Below are positions 40,570-53,234 of a stretch of DNA of 64,000 bases, one piece after another (positions within the stretch are counted from its first letter, which is position 1; each line of letters begins with the position of its first letter). The translations under genes were made by a program, and so were the position numbers. Source of the DNA: Phytophthora colocasiae (lineage: Eukaryota > Oomycota > Peronosporomycetes > Peronosporales > Peronosporaceae); assembly GCA_018806915.1 (NCBI GenBank), contig JAGKQI010000093.1, positions 1,116,001 through 1,180,000 on the forward strand. The letters are read 5' to 3'. The notes under the pieces were generated by a model. That model had not been told where the DNA came from. It saw nothing but the letters and a program-made list of their open reading frames with translations, and did not search any database.

Positions 40570-40833
40570 GCATTAACGGTACGCCAAGCTCGCCTTACAG
40601 TTGCAAGCACAGTTACACCGATATCTACACCATTGACCCAGAAGCTTGTCATTTCAAAACCAGCACCGAAGGCCAGTAGAGTCTAGTTGCCGACGGCGAA
40701 AACCTCATGCGATAGGCACAAACAATTGATGATTCAAGTGCTAAACCGGAATGAATTAAGTCCAATGGAAGCTAAGGAGCCCTCGTTCCCCCCACCACGC
40801 TCGAAATCCGCGCCCTGCAGATCAGTCGTTTAG
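40570..40833 (+). pseudogene. Decayed duplicate of the RCC1-gene 3' end
   Basis: 88 codons in one frame align with the last about 100 residues of the RCC1 protein: VRQARLTV, then ISKPAPKAS, HKQLMIQVLN, EAKEPSFPPPRSKSAPCR. A TAG interrupts it near 40690, and it lacks any upstream gene. Orientation is reversed relative to the intact gene, as expected from the inverted duplication. Confidence 0.85.
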
Positions 40834-41133
40834 CATACTAGGAATATGCTCTCAAGGTAATACGTGCCAGAACACTTCAACTTTAAACTCCCGAACAAGC
40901 CTCACCTATGAGATTGCTAGAAACGACATGCAGTGCTGAAGCAAGATAAGTAACTTCTACAGTAATTTGTTTCTTAACGCGTCATCTCAGCGCCATGACT
41001 CACGCGTGACGGAAACGTTGTTTGTGGTTCAGTTCTACAACGATCCAGGGATTCCTGTATTGAGATATGGGGCCTCTGGCTGCACCTTGTAGTCGATTTG
41101 AGCGTTGTCCAAGGTTTAAAGAAAAACCACTGG

Positions 41134-42534
41134 CTACTTGGACTTCATCGTTGCTGCAAGCGCACCACGAGGGTTCTTGTTGGCGAACGAAGCCTGGACT
41201 TTCTTCAGCATCGCTTCTTCTCCCTTATACTTGGCAAAGTAAAGGGTGAAAGCTTCCCAAGCCAAATGCCTGGGATCGTTCTTCGGCAGTAACACAACGT
41301 TCACTGAGTAGGGGATCGCCAACATTTCTGCAACACGCTTCGGGTCAAAGCTTTTATCGACCCAAGACCTAAAGAGGTACGCTTGCATGTTTTCTGCCTG
41401 CCTTTTCAAGTCTGGGGTCTCCTTGAGCACTTGAAAGAGTGTGGCGAATTCCCAATCCGACTGAAGCGGTCGCTCCTTCTGCAAGAAACGTACAGTTTGC
41501 ACCCCAGAGAAAGCATTGTTTGGTGTTTTATCCCGGAACAGCTTCGTGTATCGCAGCCACTGGATGATCATTGCGTTGTTGTCGAAACCATTCATGTCGA
41601 TTTTGTCCAAACGCAAAATTTGGTAAACTTTTTCGGGCCGTTCTCCAGCTTTAAGCCACACATTGAGCATCAATTGATGACTAGATTTGGATTCCAGAAA
41701 CAAAAATCTCTGCATCGTGTCAGCGTGGTTCTTCATTCGTGGTGTTTGACGAAGTAAGTGAAGGAGCGTCACGACGTTTTCTTCGGGCATTGTCTTTTGA
41801 AACAAAGTGAGCATGTGCATGTCGCCGAACCAATGGTCCCCCTTCATAGTCCGGTAGCTGTCAACGTACTTGAGCCACTGGTGGAACACTGGGGTTTCAT
41901 CCAGTTTTGCTCCTGCTTCTTTCAGACGTAGCGAATTGAAAAGAGCAGTTGGGTCTGTCTTGAGCTTCAGATTTTTCTTCATCCACGAACCAGAAAGCGA
42001 ATTCTCCATACTGGTACCAAGTTTCTTCATGCCTGGAGTTTTCTTGAGCGACAGGAGAAGTGAAGTCACGTCTTTGGCTTGATGCTGACGCAGTAGCATG
42101 AAGTAAATTTCCAAATCGGGGAGTGCCTGGTCTCCATTCTTCTTCCTGTAGGCTGCCGCGAGTCGGAACCACTGAAGAAGTTCTGGGTTATCGTCGAGTT
42201 TTGCGGCTCCAGCGCCAAGTCGTAAGGTTCCGAACAGCTCTTTAGGGTGGACATTGGAATTCAGCAACTTTGTAAGGGCCGCTTTCTCTGTCGAAGACGC
42301 TCCTTTGAAGAGTTTGCTCATTAAATTCTCCACTTTCGATGATATACTTGCAGTGCCAACTCTGTTTTCATTGTCAGTACCAGTATCATCTCCTGTTGTC
42401 GTGTAGGATCTTAATGATCTGCTTTTGGTGTTCGCGGTGGCAGCATACTGTTCAGTGTGTACAAACGAAGAAGCTATGGTGATCCCCGCGAGGAAGACCA
42501 CAATGCCCAGCAGGGTACTGCTGCAATATCGCAT
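41134..42534 (-). CDS. RxLR-LWY secreted effector candidate, copy 2
   Basis: Single exon, 466 residues from the ATG at 42534, chosen because it aligns with the start of copy 1; an upstream ATG at 42609 would add 25 residues before the signal peptide and hide it. Signal peptide 1-23, RSLR at 39-42, the same DNENR site, and the same four LWY units. It differs from copy 1 at only a few percent of residues, mainly MKGDHWFGD, TPNNAFSG and LAIPYSVNVV. Upstream sequence is shared back to about 42628, except that copy 2 lacks about 40 bp present before copy 1. Role as for copy 1: a candidate host-directed effector. Confidence 0.9.
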   Translation of the reverse strand: MRYCSSTLLGIVVFLAGITIASSFVHTEQYAATANTKSRSLRSYTTTGDDTGTDNENRVGTASISSKVENLMSKLFKGASSTEKAALTKLLNSNVHPKELFGTLRLGAGAAKLDDNPELLQWFRLAAAYRKKNGDQALPDLEIYFMLLRQHQAKDVTSLLLSLKKTPGMKKLGTSMENSLSGSWMKKNLKLKTDPTALFNSLRLKEAGAKLDETPVFHQWLKYVDSYRTMKGDHWFGDMHMLTLFQKTMPEENVVTLLHLLRQTPRMKNHADTMQRFLFLESKSSHQLMLNVWLKAGERPEKVYQILRLDKIDMNGFDNNAMIIQWLRYTKLFRDKTPNNAFSGVQTVRFLQKERPLQSDWEFATLFQVLKETPDLKRQAENMQAYLFRSWVDKSFDPKRVAEMLAIPYSVNVVLLPKNDPRHLAWEAFTLYFAKYKGEEAMLKKVQASFANKNPRGALAATMKSK

Positions 42535-42978
42535 CTTGGTTCGAACTTGATCACTTGGGAGTAAATTACGGACTAAGCTCACTTGCTTATCATGGTACAA
42601 GCCGGACATGTACCATACAGTGTGTACATGTATGACGTACGCCGTACATTGATCACGTGAGACGTACTTTCACGCCAACAGTGTTGACAGTGTGTTAGAC
42701 GACAAGTCACTAAGCCGAGTCTTGTAACTCAAGCCTTCATAGCATGAGAGAGATTGCATGGCTTCGATATGTGGTTGCCACTTTTCAGCAACGATGGAGA
42801 AGCATTGATGTATCCGGGCTGAATACATACCCAGTGGGGGCTAGAAGAGACTTCAAAACACCGCATTTAAAGCACATTGAAACTCTGGGACCAAGACGAA
42901 ATAAACGTTTCTTGTGCAGTGCAAGAACACTTCGCTATAATTACAGTGCGCCTGCCCAATTCGTTCCTTGATCGGAAC

Positions 42979-45900
42979 ATGACACTGTTGGATGAGTATC
43001 GTCACTCCATCCAGAGTCGAACGTCTTCCCGTTCGAACCAAAACCAACAGCGAAGAGTGCGTCAACTTACCCCGTACGTTGTCTAGAATATCCCAGTGGC
43101 TTTCAATGGTGCACTAACGTAAATATGCAGTCTCGAAAGTGGACGACGTACACCAGAACCTCTACCCGATGAGAAACTATCCAGGTTAAGTAATAGAACA
43201 CCCCAGCAGTTTGCAACACGACGCCCAGGTACTAAAAAGCTCCGAAGCAACAACGTGAAGCTTCAGGTATTGCCTAAATCTCGGTCTGTACTACCACCAA
43301 GACAACTCGAAAGTGCTCCGTTATCAAACCAGGAAGAGCCTACACCCTCTCCCAGTTTAAGTTCCCACGAATTGAAACAACCTGCACTGGCATTGTTGAT
43401 ACCTAGCGGACCAGAGAAACTCACGAACTCCTCAAAGTCATTGACGGATGTTCCTCTTCGGCTTCTACAAGGTTCTCGAGTCGATCTACGTCGATGGAGC
43501 GTCATCGTGTCCGATCAAACTTTACGACGTCTTGCAGCACACAACCACCGCATTTCCCATTCCAGTAGTAAGACGCAGAAGCTCCATGGTCTGTTAGCTG
43601 GTTCACGTCAACGTAGCTTCCTCTTGACCAAAGAAGAGGCTGAAGAGCTGTCAGTATTTTCCGACGCACGGCATCAAACCACTGAAACGCTGTTGCTTAC
43701 TGGAGCTGACACTATCACGGATGCTGGACTGGCAGCTGTAGCTTTAGCCGTTCCAGGTTTGAAAGAACTGTCCATCGCTGGGGCTGTACGAGTTACAGAT
43801 GCAGCACTGCGAGTTCTAGGCGAGTATTGTTCACATCTTGAGGGTCTGGACGTCTCCGCTCTATCTGGTGTTCGTGGTGCTGGGCTAGCAGCTCTTGTCG
43901 ATCGTTGTGGAGCTTCACTTACCCATTTAGGACTGGCAGACTGTCCACAACTTGGAGATTGGGTACTTCGAAGATGTATCTATGCTTCTCCAAAGTTGAC
44001 GCACTTGAATCTATCGCGTTGTTCTCAGTTTGGCGATGCGTTGGCTGAAACTCTGGCCGCACAGTGTTCAAATCTACAACGGTTGGAGCTCAGTGGATGC
44101 TTGGGGATTTCAGACCGAGGGGTAGTACGAATAGCTCGACATAGTCCTCATCTCGAACATATCACATTGGATCGACCCATTGGTGTACGAGGTGTCGAGT
44201 ACCTCACGGATTCCTCGTGCTCAGCACTGGGAGATTTCTGTCCGAAACTTCGAGTGATCTCTTTAGCGGGAAATACTGCCCTTACAGACGCTGGGGTACA
44301 GTGGATAGCATCTCGTTGTGTACAGCTCACTCGTCTTGATCTGACCGAGGCAATTGGACTCACAGATGCGACGTGTGCAGCTCTTGGCGCTGGATGTTCT
44401 GAACTGCGATCTCTTCGTATTAACGGTGTGAAAGGGATCTCCGATGTGGGGCTACGGCTCCTTGCTACTGGTTGTCCAAAGCTTGAGATACTTCATGCAG
44501 CTAATCTGTATCTCGTCTCGGACGGCAGCAATCGAGATTTCGGTCTTGAAGGTCTACGAGCGATCGCTAGTAAATGCCCTCAGCTTCAAGATCTCGTCTT
44601 AAGTGGCTGCTTCCAGCTTCAAGAGCGCGCACTAGTAGCGATTGGGGCGAGTTGTCCAGCTTTACGTCGACTAAGTCTTCAAGCTTGTCCGGAAATCACA
44701 CTTGGTGCTGTATCTGCAGTTCTAAAAGGCTGTCAACGGTTAACTCGGTTGGACTTGTCTGGTGTACGGCGATGTGATGATCGAATGCTGCGAGTTATTG
44801 CAAAGTATGGTACATCCGTCACTCATCTGATTCTTGCTGGATGTGATCGGATCGGTGATATTGGTATTCGGGTTCTCGCTAGCTTACGTGCTGATCAATT
44901 GGAGCTGCTGGATCTCACTGGATGTCGCTTAGTTTCAGACGTGGGGATTAACTCGCTTTGTGACAGCTTTCAGCATCCAAAGCTGGCTCATTTAGTACTT
45001 GCAGATTGCCCACTCGTGACTCAAGATCCAATTGCTCGACTAGCTTTTGCATGTCCACAGCTTCTTACGCTCAGTCTTCGTGGTTGTCGTGTCTCCACTC
45101 GAGTTTTGCAGAGTCTTAGCTCTTCGTGGGCTTTTGGAGAATTGCGTCTCCCTCCAGTGGGAGCTCCAGCAGGAAGTAAGGCACAATTTGGACTATTTCC
45201 TGCTCCGAGAGCTAAGGATCGACGATATGTCGCGGAGTTCTGTACTTCATGGGCTGCTGCAGCTACCATTCAGGTTTGAATCCCTCCTAGCTGTCGCTAT
45301 TCATGTATTATTTCTGATTATTAGTTTCTACCTCATTTCAGAACCTCTTTCGTGCTCGAATAGCCCGTCGACAAGCTCTTGAACGACGGGAAGTAGCTCT
45401 ACAACATGCTGTGGCTCGAAGATTACAGAGTATCTGGCGTGGACGTCAAGCCAGACGAGAAGCGTTAATACGGAAGATGAAAGTTTCGCATCTGGAACAT
45501 TGTGCGACGCTGATTCAACGTCGTTATCGTGCTACCCGACAAGCAAGACGTGCACAGAACGAACAAAGAGATACGTACGAGAAGCAGCTTTTGGCGGCTG
45601 TCGCTGTCATTCAACGTCGCTATCGAGCGATGAGAATTGGCCGTGAAGCTCGCCGACTTGTTGCCAAACGTCGACGTGAACTCGCTCGTGAAACTAAAGC
45701 AGCTATCAAAATGCAGCGTCATTTCCGACGACGTGTTCGTCGGAATAAATTACGGTTAATGCAAGCTCAGAAACTCGCCCGGTCAAGACGAGAACGTTCA
45801 GCCAGTATCCAGATTCAGCGCCGGTATCGTGGTCATAAAGCTCGTCGTCTGGCGTTTGATCTTCGAGAGGATCAACGTCGCTTCTTCGAGTTTCAACAAC

Positions 45901-47300
45901 GATGCGCAGTGCGAGTTCAAGCTCAGTTCCGTCGAGTTAATGCTTTACGTGAAGTCAGAAGACGGCGAAATGCTATTATCGAGCGTGATTTGGCAGCTAC
46001 GAAGCTCCAGACCGTCTTCCGAGCTCGACGGGGACGTGAAGCTGCGGGGTTGTTGGCTTTAGCGAAACAACGACGTGATCAAGACCAGGCAGCGTGGAAG
46101 TTACAGCGCCATTGGCGTGCGCGACACAATCGACTCGCGTTGACTATCGTCGCCGAAGCAAGAAGGACCCGCAACCAAGAACGGACAGATGCTAGCGTGG
46201 TTATTCAGCGTTCGATTAGGAAGTTCCTAATACGTTGTCGGGCTCGCAATATTGTTCGAGAACTGCTCGAACAGAAACAACGGGCGGAAGAGATGAAGCG
46301 ATGGGCTTCTACGCTTGTGCAGTCCTATTGGCGACGGCGGCAGGCGTACGGACGCATTCGTGAAGAAAGAAAGAGCCAACGTACACGATGGAAACAACTT
46401 ATCGACACGTACAACCAACATGGAGCTGGATATGGAGCTCCATTTTTCTACGTAAATGTTTATCTGGTATTTTATCGGAAGTTGTTGTTGACTTACGACT
46501 GTCGTTTTGCTGTAGAATCAAGTTAACGGGGAGATTCGATGGCGTTTACCACGTGATTTATTGTCACTAACTGTTCGCCCGACGTGTTCTCAATGTGGTT
46601 AGTTGTTCTTGTCTCTGTATTTTTCTTATAGCTAACTCATTTTTTTTTTTGCTTAGAAATTCCAGAAACCGCGAGCTTCGAATGTGCCACATGCTCCGAG
46701 TTTTTCTGTGATCAGGTGAATGCATTGGTACTTTTTGAACGATGTTTCCAGTACTTACTTTCTTGACAGTGTGATATTGTGGTGCATGGGGGCGGCAAAA
46801 GGAAACTGCATGATAAACGAAAAATGTTCGACTATTACGGACGTCGCCGTGACTATGGAGATGGCGAATTCCCGTCGATTTGGCCGTCTGAAATCCTTCA
46901 GGATGCTTCAAGGGGCTACGACCTCGTGAATTTGGTTCCTCGAGACAATTACCAGGACATGTTATGGGAGATTTCACGCTTTGTACCGGTGTCTACAGGT
47001 AACTTTGACGACGAGATGGAGGCTACTACTGTTGTAGCGTCTTCTGCTGTTGCATTAGCGTTCGCGAACGTGAGCTCCAGCAGCAAACCAATTGACTCTG
47101 CAGGCATCGCAAGTGATGACTTGGAGCGACCGGGTGTACCAAAACACCACCTTCTCTATCGTGAAAAAGACTTCGATGAAAACGGCGCCAGTCTCTGGGA
47201 GACCTTCTACGACTATGCCCAAGGAGAGTACCGATACTACCATCGTATTTCGAAGAGAGTCGTCTCGCAGATACCGGATCAGCAGGAAATGAAAATGTGA
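42979..47300 (+). CDS. Large LRR + IQ-motif + B-box + WW protein
   Basis: Six exons (42979-43073, 43131-45273, 45342-46451, 46516-46597, 46657-46715, 46770-47300) keep phase throughout and give 1,339 residues. About residues 150-700 are cysteine-containing leucine-rich repeats of the AMN1/FBXL type (LTHLNLSRCSQFGD, LQRLELSGCLGISD). About 740-1110 hold many IQ calmodulin-binding motifs (LIQRRYRATRQARR, IQIQRRYRGHKARR). Next comes a B-box-like zinc finger split over three exons (CSQC, CATCSEFFCDQC, then H and GK), then a WW-like stretch near the end (LWETFYDYAQGEYRYYH). No F-box is seen. A calmodulin-regulated scaffold is plausible; the exact role is unknown. Confidence 0.75.
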
Positions 47301-47412
47301 ACAAAATAACAAGCTTCAAAGCACTCAAACCATGGGCGAGCACGTAAGATATTGAGCCAGGTTACGGCTACATCTCATATCTAGCATCAAAAGGGCAGCA
47401 GTTCAGACGTAC

Positions 47413-47924
47413 TGTGACGGAATGCTGTCGATAGCACTCCGTCGGCATTGAAGTGCAAGTTGATGCACTGTAGTGCAATCTACATATCTCTACATGTACC
47501 CACTTTGTGATTGGCTAAAACTAGATTCTGGTATTATGCCATTGTGGTTTACGCCATTCAGCTGAGACATTGAGAGAGTCTCATTGGCTGAAATTCGAGA
47601 AGGTTCTCGAAGCTTGATTATGGGACGCCCAGGAGTCAAGTCAACATTGCTACGTGGAAGTTTATAGGAAAATCATTGGTAGATAGCCAAATCAGAAGAT
47701 AGGAAAAGATAGGCTCTAGGATACATTCTACTGGATTTTTGAGAGAGCTCTGTGAGCCACCAGTTAGCTTAGGACCGTAAGAGCCTTCCTCATTTCAATT
47801 CACTTTTCAATTTACCAACAACCTCTCAGTGGCCCATCAACTGGTCACGCCTCCCTGGGTCTTCGCTCCGCCGTCCAAGTCCGGCCTCCGCTTCCTCGCC
47901 CCCCGCGCGCTTACTGTGTTGGCA
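47413..47924 (+). repeat. 5' LTR of gypsy element
   Basis: Begins TGTGACGG and ends in CA. By eye it differs from the 3' LTR at about four positions (two single-base indels, one substitution, a change in the last bases), so the insertion is young but older than the Copia copy. Confidence 0.9.
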
Positions 47925-48354
47925 TAGTAGCGCTTGTCGGGTCAAGCTTCGCTCCATCGTCCAAGGTCGGGTCTCTCGTGGGCGGCATAGCCAGAAGCGA
48001 GTAGATCCTTGGCTATTAGCACCAGCCAATTGCTGGGGAAGTGCTAGGCCTAAAGGGGTCTCTTTTGGGTTGTCTTTGGGAGAGTTCGTGCCCATCACAG
48101 GTCAGGGAATCAACTTTGAAAGGTTGGTATATCTCTGCCTAGTGCACGTAACTCTTTGGTCGCCAGAAGCCGGTTCAGTGCTTGGAACGCTCTTAAGTGC
48201 AGCTTTTATTTCCATCGCTCCCCGGTAGCTTCCAATTTACCCTTTCTTTTGGTGTTTGGGTCGGTACAAGCCGAACCACTCCCATTTTTCCTTCTTTTCA
48301 TTGGGTTTTTGGGTTTTATTGGATTGAGTTCGTGCTACGAAAAGTCCACTCGAA

Positions 48355-51300
48355 ATGTCATCTACACGTGGTAGATCGAGTGAGCGCGACTCTCCAAACC
48401 CCGCGTCCGCGTAGAACGCCTCGAACGACTGCCAGGACGGCTCCTGATTCACCCAGGGCCAACCGCAGGCAGCAGCCAGGACGGCACCTGATTCACACCA
48501 GGCCAACCGCAGGCTACCGCTAGGACGGCTCCTATTCCACAGAGCCAACCGCAAGCAGCAGCTAGGACGGCTCCTGATCCACAGGGCCAACCGCAAGCAA
48601 CGGCTAGACGGCTCCTGATCCACAGGGCCAACCGCAACCAACGGCTAGGACGACTCCTGATCCACAGGGTCAACCGCAAGCTACGAATATGTCGTCGGGA
48701 CAAGCAGGCGCAGCATCAGACACGATGTCGATGCAACAGCTGTTAGTTTACTTAACGCAGCAGCAACAGTCATACAAGCCCAGATGCAAACCCAGTTGCA
48801 AGCACAGATGCAGCAGGCCAACGCAAGATTCGAATATCTAGTTGCGTCCAGGGGTGAGCAAAGAAAGAAGGATCCGCCTATGTATGAAGCGGCAAATACG
48901 GCGAAGATATTGAGTTATGGATCTTCGCCACCGAGCAGTATTACGCAAGCAGACGCGAGTTGATGGAGGCAGATACATCGGATTTTGTGACGATGATCTC
49001 CAGCAACTTAGGCAAGTCAGTGCTGAATTGGTATCGCGCGTTTATCGCAGAGTGTGAGGGTACGAAACGTACAGCCCACATGGTCGCTCTTCAAGGGAAG
49101 ACTTCGCACTCGTTTCAGGCCGAAGGACTTCGAATATGATCTTCGCGAGAGGATGTTTCGTCTCAAACAGAATGAGACCATCCATGATTACGTCTCCAAG
49201 TTTCAAGACTTGCTATCACAGACAGAGTTGTCTATCAGCGAGTTGGAGAAGCGTTTCTTCTTCAGAACGGTTTGCGAGAGGAGACAGCGAGGAAGATCAA
49301 GGAAGAGAGTCCTTCAACACTGCAAGATGCCATTGAGATTGCGTCGAATTTTGAGTTTGCGCACTACTCAGGAAAACCCCCTAGAGCTCCTGCGAAGAGG
49401 TTCGCAAGGATCATCAAGCTCAGGGCATCAGTAGCGTCTAAGTCGAAGCAGAATTCAAAGAGCTCCGACAAGAAGAAAGGCAAGAGCGATGATTGGAAAA
49501 AGACAGCTACGTGCAGAAACTGTGGCAAGTTTGGCCACATTTCTCCAGATTGTACTCAGCCAAAACGTACTGAAGCAAATCGGTACATGCAGGGCGCAGT
49601 GTATGCGATCCTAGAGGCTGAAGCTCGAGCATTCAAGACGGATGACTAAGAGAGGCCCGTCTCGATATTCATCGACAACGGCAGTAGCCTGAATGGCGTT
49701 ACTGAGGAATTGGTGAAGAAGTTTGAGTTGGATGTCACGGAAGGTGACATGATGCAAGTTGATCTCGGTTATGATCAAGTTGTGCATCGTCCACGTCGGA
49801 CTGTAGAGATGTCTCTGCAGTTGTTACCAGGGTTTCCTTTGACAAGGAACATTCCAAGTCATGCCTGTTCCTGAAGGAAAGGATGTTGTTTTGGGCATGA
49901 TGTGGCTGCGGGGAGCAGAACCCTGATATCGACTGGAATACTGGACATATTGCACCTGCATCAAGGTGGAGAACACGCAGACTGTGAAGTTGAGACTGCC
50001 GAAGACTCGTCCAGCCCTGTTGGGTGGCAGGACAACGCCGCGCCAGAGTTGCGCAGGCCCGTGAGATTTTCAATTACTATCGGCAGCATGGTTGGCCACA
50101 ACGGCCAGTTTGGGCGAACGAAGATTATTTCGTCCAAACAGTTCCAGCAGATGTTGCGTAGGGACAAGGATATTGAGGCAGTGTTTGTCATCAATCCGCA
50201 TGATTCGGAGAAGGCTGAACGCTTCAAGAGTCAAGGATGGACGCTCTCAAGGATAATCCGGCGTATGAGACGCTACTGAAGTATGCGGATACGGTTTTCC
50301 GTACGGAACTTCCGAATGAGACACCGCCAGTACGGGAAGGGAATTGAGCACGAGATTTTGCTCAAACCCGGTACTCAACCGATTTCGGTCAAACAATGGC
50401 GCCAAAGTCCTGATCAGAGAAAAACGATTCAGGAATGGACCAAAGAGATGGTTCAGGCTGGCATCATTCGACCGAGAGTACGTCACATTTTGTGCACCGA
50501 CTTTCTGTGTGAAGAAACCAGTCGGATGGTGTATTATGCACGATTATCGTTCTATTGAACTTGGCGACGATTTTACCAGCTATTCTATGCCTCGCAAGGA
50601 AGATACCTTTGATACGATGGCTGGTAGCTATTGGTATTCGTGCATGGACTTACTTTGGGGTTATTACCAAGTGAAGTTACGAGAAGCAGATATACCTTTC
50701 ACTGCTTTCTCAACCCCAGATGGTCTATTTGAATATCTCGTCACACCCATGGGGCTCAGTGGTAGCCCAGGAACCTTTAATCGACTGCTGCAAAAGGTTT
50801 TCATGGATTTGAGTGATGTGGCGAAGATTTACTTCGATGATATCTACGTATACACGAAGGGTGAAGATGTGGACGACCACATCGCAGCATTGACAGTGGT
50901 ATTGAAGCGATGTGAAGAGCAGAAGCTCTACATCAAACTGTCCAAATGCCAATTTTGCGTGGATGAGATTCCATGCTTAGGCGACTTTGTCGGACGCAAG
51001 AACGTTCGTATGGACTCAGATAAGGTGAAGATTATCGCCGAGTGGTTAGTCCCAAGACCAAGAAGCACATGGAGAGCTTCCTGGGGACAACGGTTTACGT
51101 TTCGAGATTTTGCAAGGATTTCGCGCAGTTTGCAGGTCCTTTGCATGAATGTATCAAGGGAAAACGTTCTCGTGATGCTATCGAACTCGATGAGAACCAA
51201 TTACACTGTTTTGACGAGCTTAAGAAGCGCTTGTCATCACCTCAGTTCTCAGTCTTCCTGATTTCTCCAAACCTTTCGGAATTCGGATGGACGCCTCAAA

Positions 51301-53180
51301 TTTCGCAATTGGGGAAGTCTTATTTCAAAAGGAGGGAGGTTGGAACATCCAATAGCCTATAATGGGCAGAAAGATGAAGCCAGCAGAACTGAATTATCCA
51401 GTTCGCGAACAGGAACTACTCGCTATTATGCATGCGTTGAAGACATGGCGCGTGTATCTTCTCGACAAGCCATTCCTGGTGGAAACAGATCACAAGAGCA
51501 TTGAGATGATTCTCACGCAGAAGACGACGAATCGACGCATTGCGCGGTGGTTCAACGAACTTGCGGAGTTTCAGCCTCTGTTCAAGTGGATTCCAGGAGA
51601 GACGAATGTAGTCGCAGATGCGATGTCGAGAAATCCTGAGTTCGAGCATAAGGCAGCGCAAGTGAGCCTGAAGGAACTTCTTGATACGGCTCAAACCGTG
51701 AAATTGTGGCTACCATGGTCGAGAACAATATGACCGTGGCACAATCCGCAGTGAAGATGTACTGTGGAACAAGGACTTGCAAGGACTTACGTCAAGAAGC
51801 TTACAGCTTGGAGACAAGGTTCCGCATTACTCGCTAGATCATGGCGTGCTGTATTATCAGACGCGTGAAGATGAGAGTCCTAGATTGTACATTCGATGAC
51901 GAAGATCTGAAGAATCGAGTCATTTGTGAAATCCACGATGCAGTTACGGCAGGCCACCCAGGGTATTACAAGACCTATGTCGCAGTACGTGAGAAAGTAC
52001 TATTGGCCGAAGATGATGAAGTATATCAGCGCTATGTGAACGCACTTGTGAAATGTGTCAGCGCAACAAAGCGAGGCAGGTGAAGCCTCCCGGATTACTT
52101 CAACCGCTGGAGATACCACGAGGTAGATGGGTCGACATTTCAATGGATTTCATTGTGTCTCTACCTCCCAGCAAGGATGGTTTGAATGCCATCATGGTCA
52201 TTGTGGATCGATTGACCAAGCGTGCAAAGTTTATTGCTACGCAGACGACAGACAGCGCAGAGGATATTGCGAATGTTTTCATGAAGAGTTATGTAAGAGA
52301 TCATGGCCTTCCGAAGACGATTGTGTCTGATCGTGACTCCAAATTTACGTCTAAGTTTTGGCAGGCTGTTATCACTGCTATGGGAACGCAGCATAACCTG
52401 TCATCGGCATTTAGGCCGCAGACGGATGGACAAACGGAACGTACAAACCGTTTTATCGGAGATTATCTCCGAGGTGTTATCAACCAGCCCAGAATGATTG
52501 GGATGAGTTTCTTCATTTGGCAGAGTTCGCCTATAATCGGCGATTGCATGCTACGATTGGCATGTCACCATTTGAAGCGGATCTAGGATATATTCCATAT
52601 ATGCCCGACGATATCGCGGCAGATCCGGAGTTTAAGAAGTTGAGAAAGCAGCAAAGAGTTTCTACCTCCGACAGGAAGCCTTCCTCAAGGTCGCGCAAGA
52701 CCGTATGAGTGAAGCACAGGAGCGCATGAAGCATTATTACGACAGGAACAGACTTGTCCAAGACTTCAAAATTGGCGACATGGTGCTACTAGATGGGAAG
52801 AATTTGGATATCCGTCATAAGGGGTACGCACAGTCGAAGAAGTTAGCTCTGAGGTTCATTGGACCATTCCCGGTCCAGAAGAAGGTATCTCGAGACTCGT
52901 ATGAGTTGGGATTATCGAAGAACCTGAGAGTTGCATCCAGTTTTCCATACATCACTGTTGAAGCCGTACCGCAAAGACCCGAAGCGCAGGCAAAAGGTGA
53001 ACAAGGTTGTGTTAGCTGATGGAACTGAAGGGCAACTGGTCGAAGCCGTGATTAACCACCGTAAGTACAAGGAGCCGCAGTACAAGGTTTGAGTGGTTAG
53101 GCGAGACCAAGAAGGAGGCCACATGGGAACCTGTTGAGAATCTGAAACAGATCCTGGTCTCATCGACCTCTATTGGAAGT
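48355..53180 (+). pseudogene. Gypsy gag-pol, disrupted
   Basis: Gag starts at the ATG at 48355 but hits TAG after 19 codons. Later parts: zinc knuckle CRNCGKFGHISPDC near 49514; protease block FIDNGSS near 49670; reverse transcriptase 50520-51050 with YFDDIYVY; RNase H to about 51700; integrase 51880-52590 with DFIV, SDRDSKF and QTDGQTERTNR carrying the three catalytic acids; and a chromodomain (NHRKYKEPQYKV) broken by a frameshift near 53085. Frames change several times, so the copy is not autonomous. Confidence 0.88.
48435..48689 (+). repeat. 42 bp minisatellite in gypsy gag, six units
   Basis: Six head-to-tail units of 41-44 bp starting GGACGGCTCCTGAT, each encoding a 14-residue Pro/Gln/Ala-rich block (RTAPDPQGQPQATA in the best units). 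Units of 44 and 41 bp disturb the frame. Confidence 0.9.
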
Positions 53181-53234
53181 CCAAGAAGAGAGAGAATCCT
53201 TTCTAGGGGAGGCTCTTTCTCGAAGGGGAGGTCA

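Larger units (their letters stand above)
40545..42628 (-). repeat. Right arm of a large inverted duplication
   Basis: Reverse copy of 36149-38265. It carries RxLR copy 2 and a decayed RCC1 3' end. The spacer between the arms is the remaining 5' part of the RCC1 gene plus its start region. Confidence 0.85.

Noticed and set aside
42535..42609. Upstream ATG for RxLR copy 2
   Set aside because: It would put 25 residues before the signal peptide; copy 1 has no equivalent and starts at the aligned downstream ATG.
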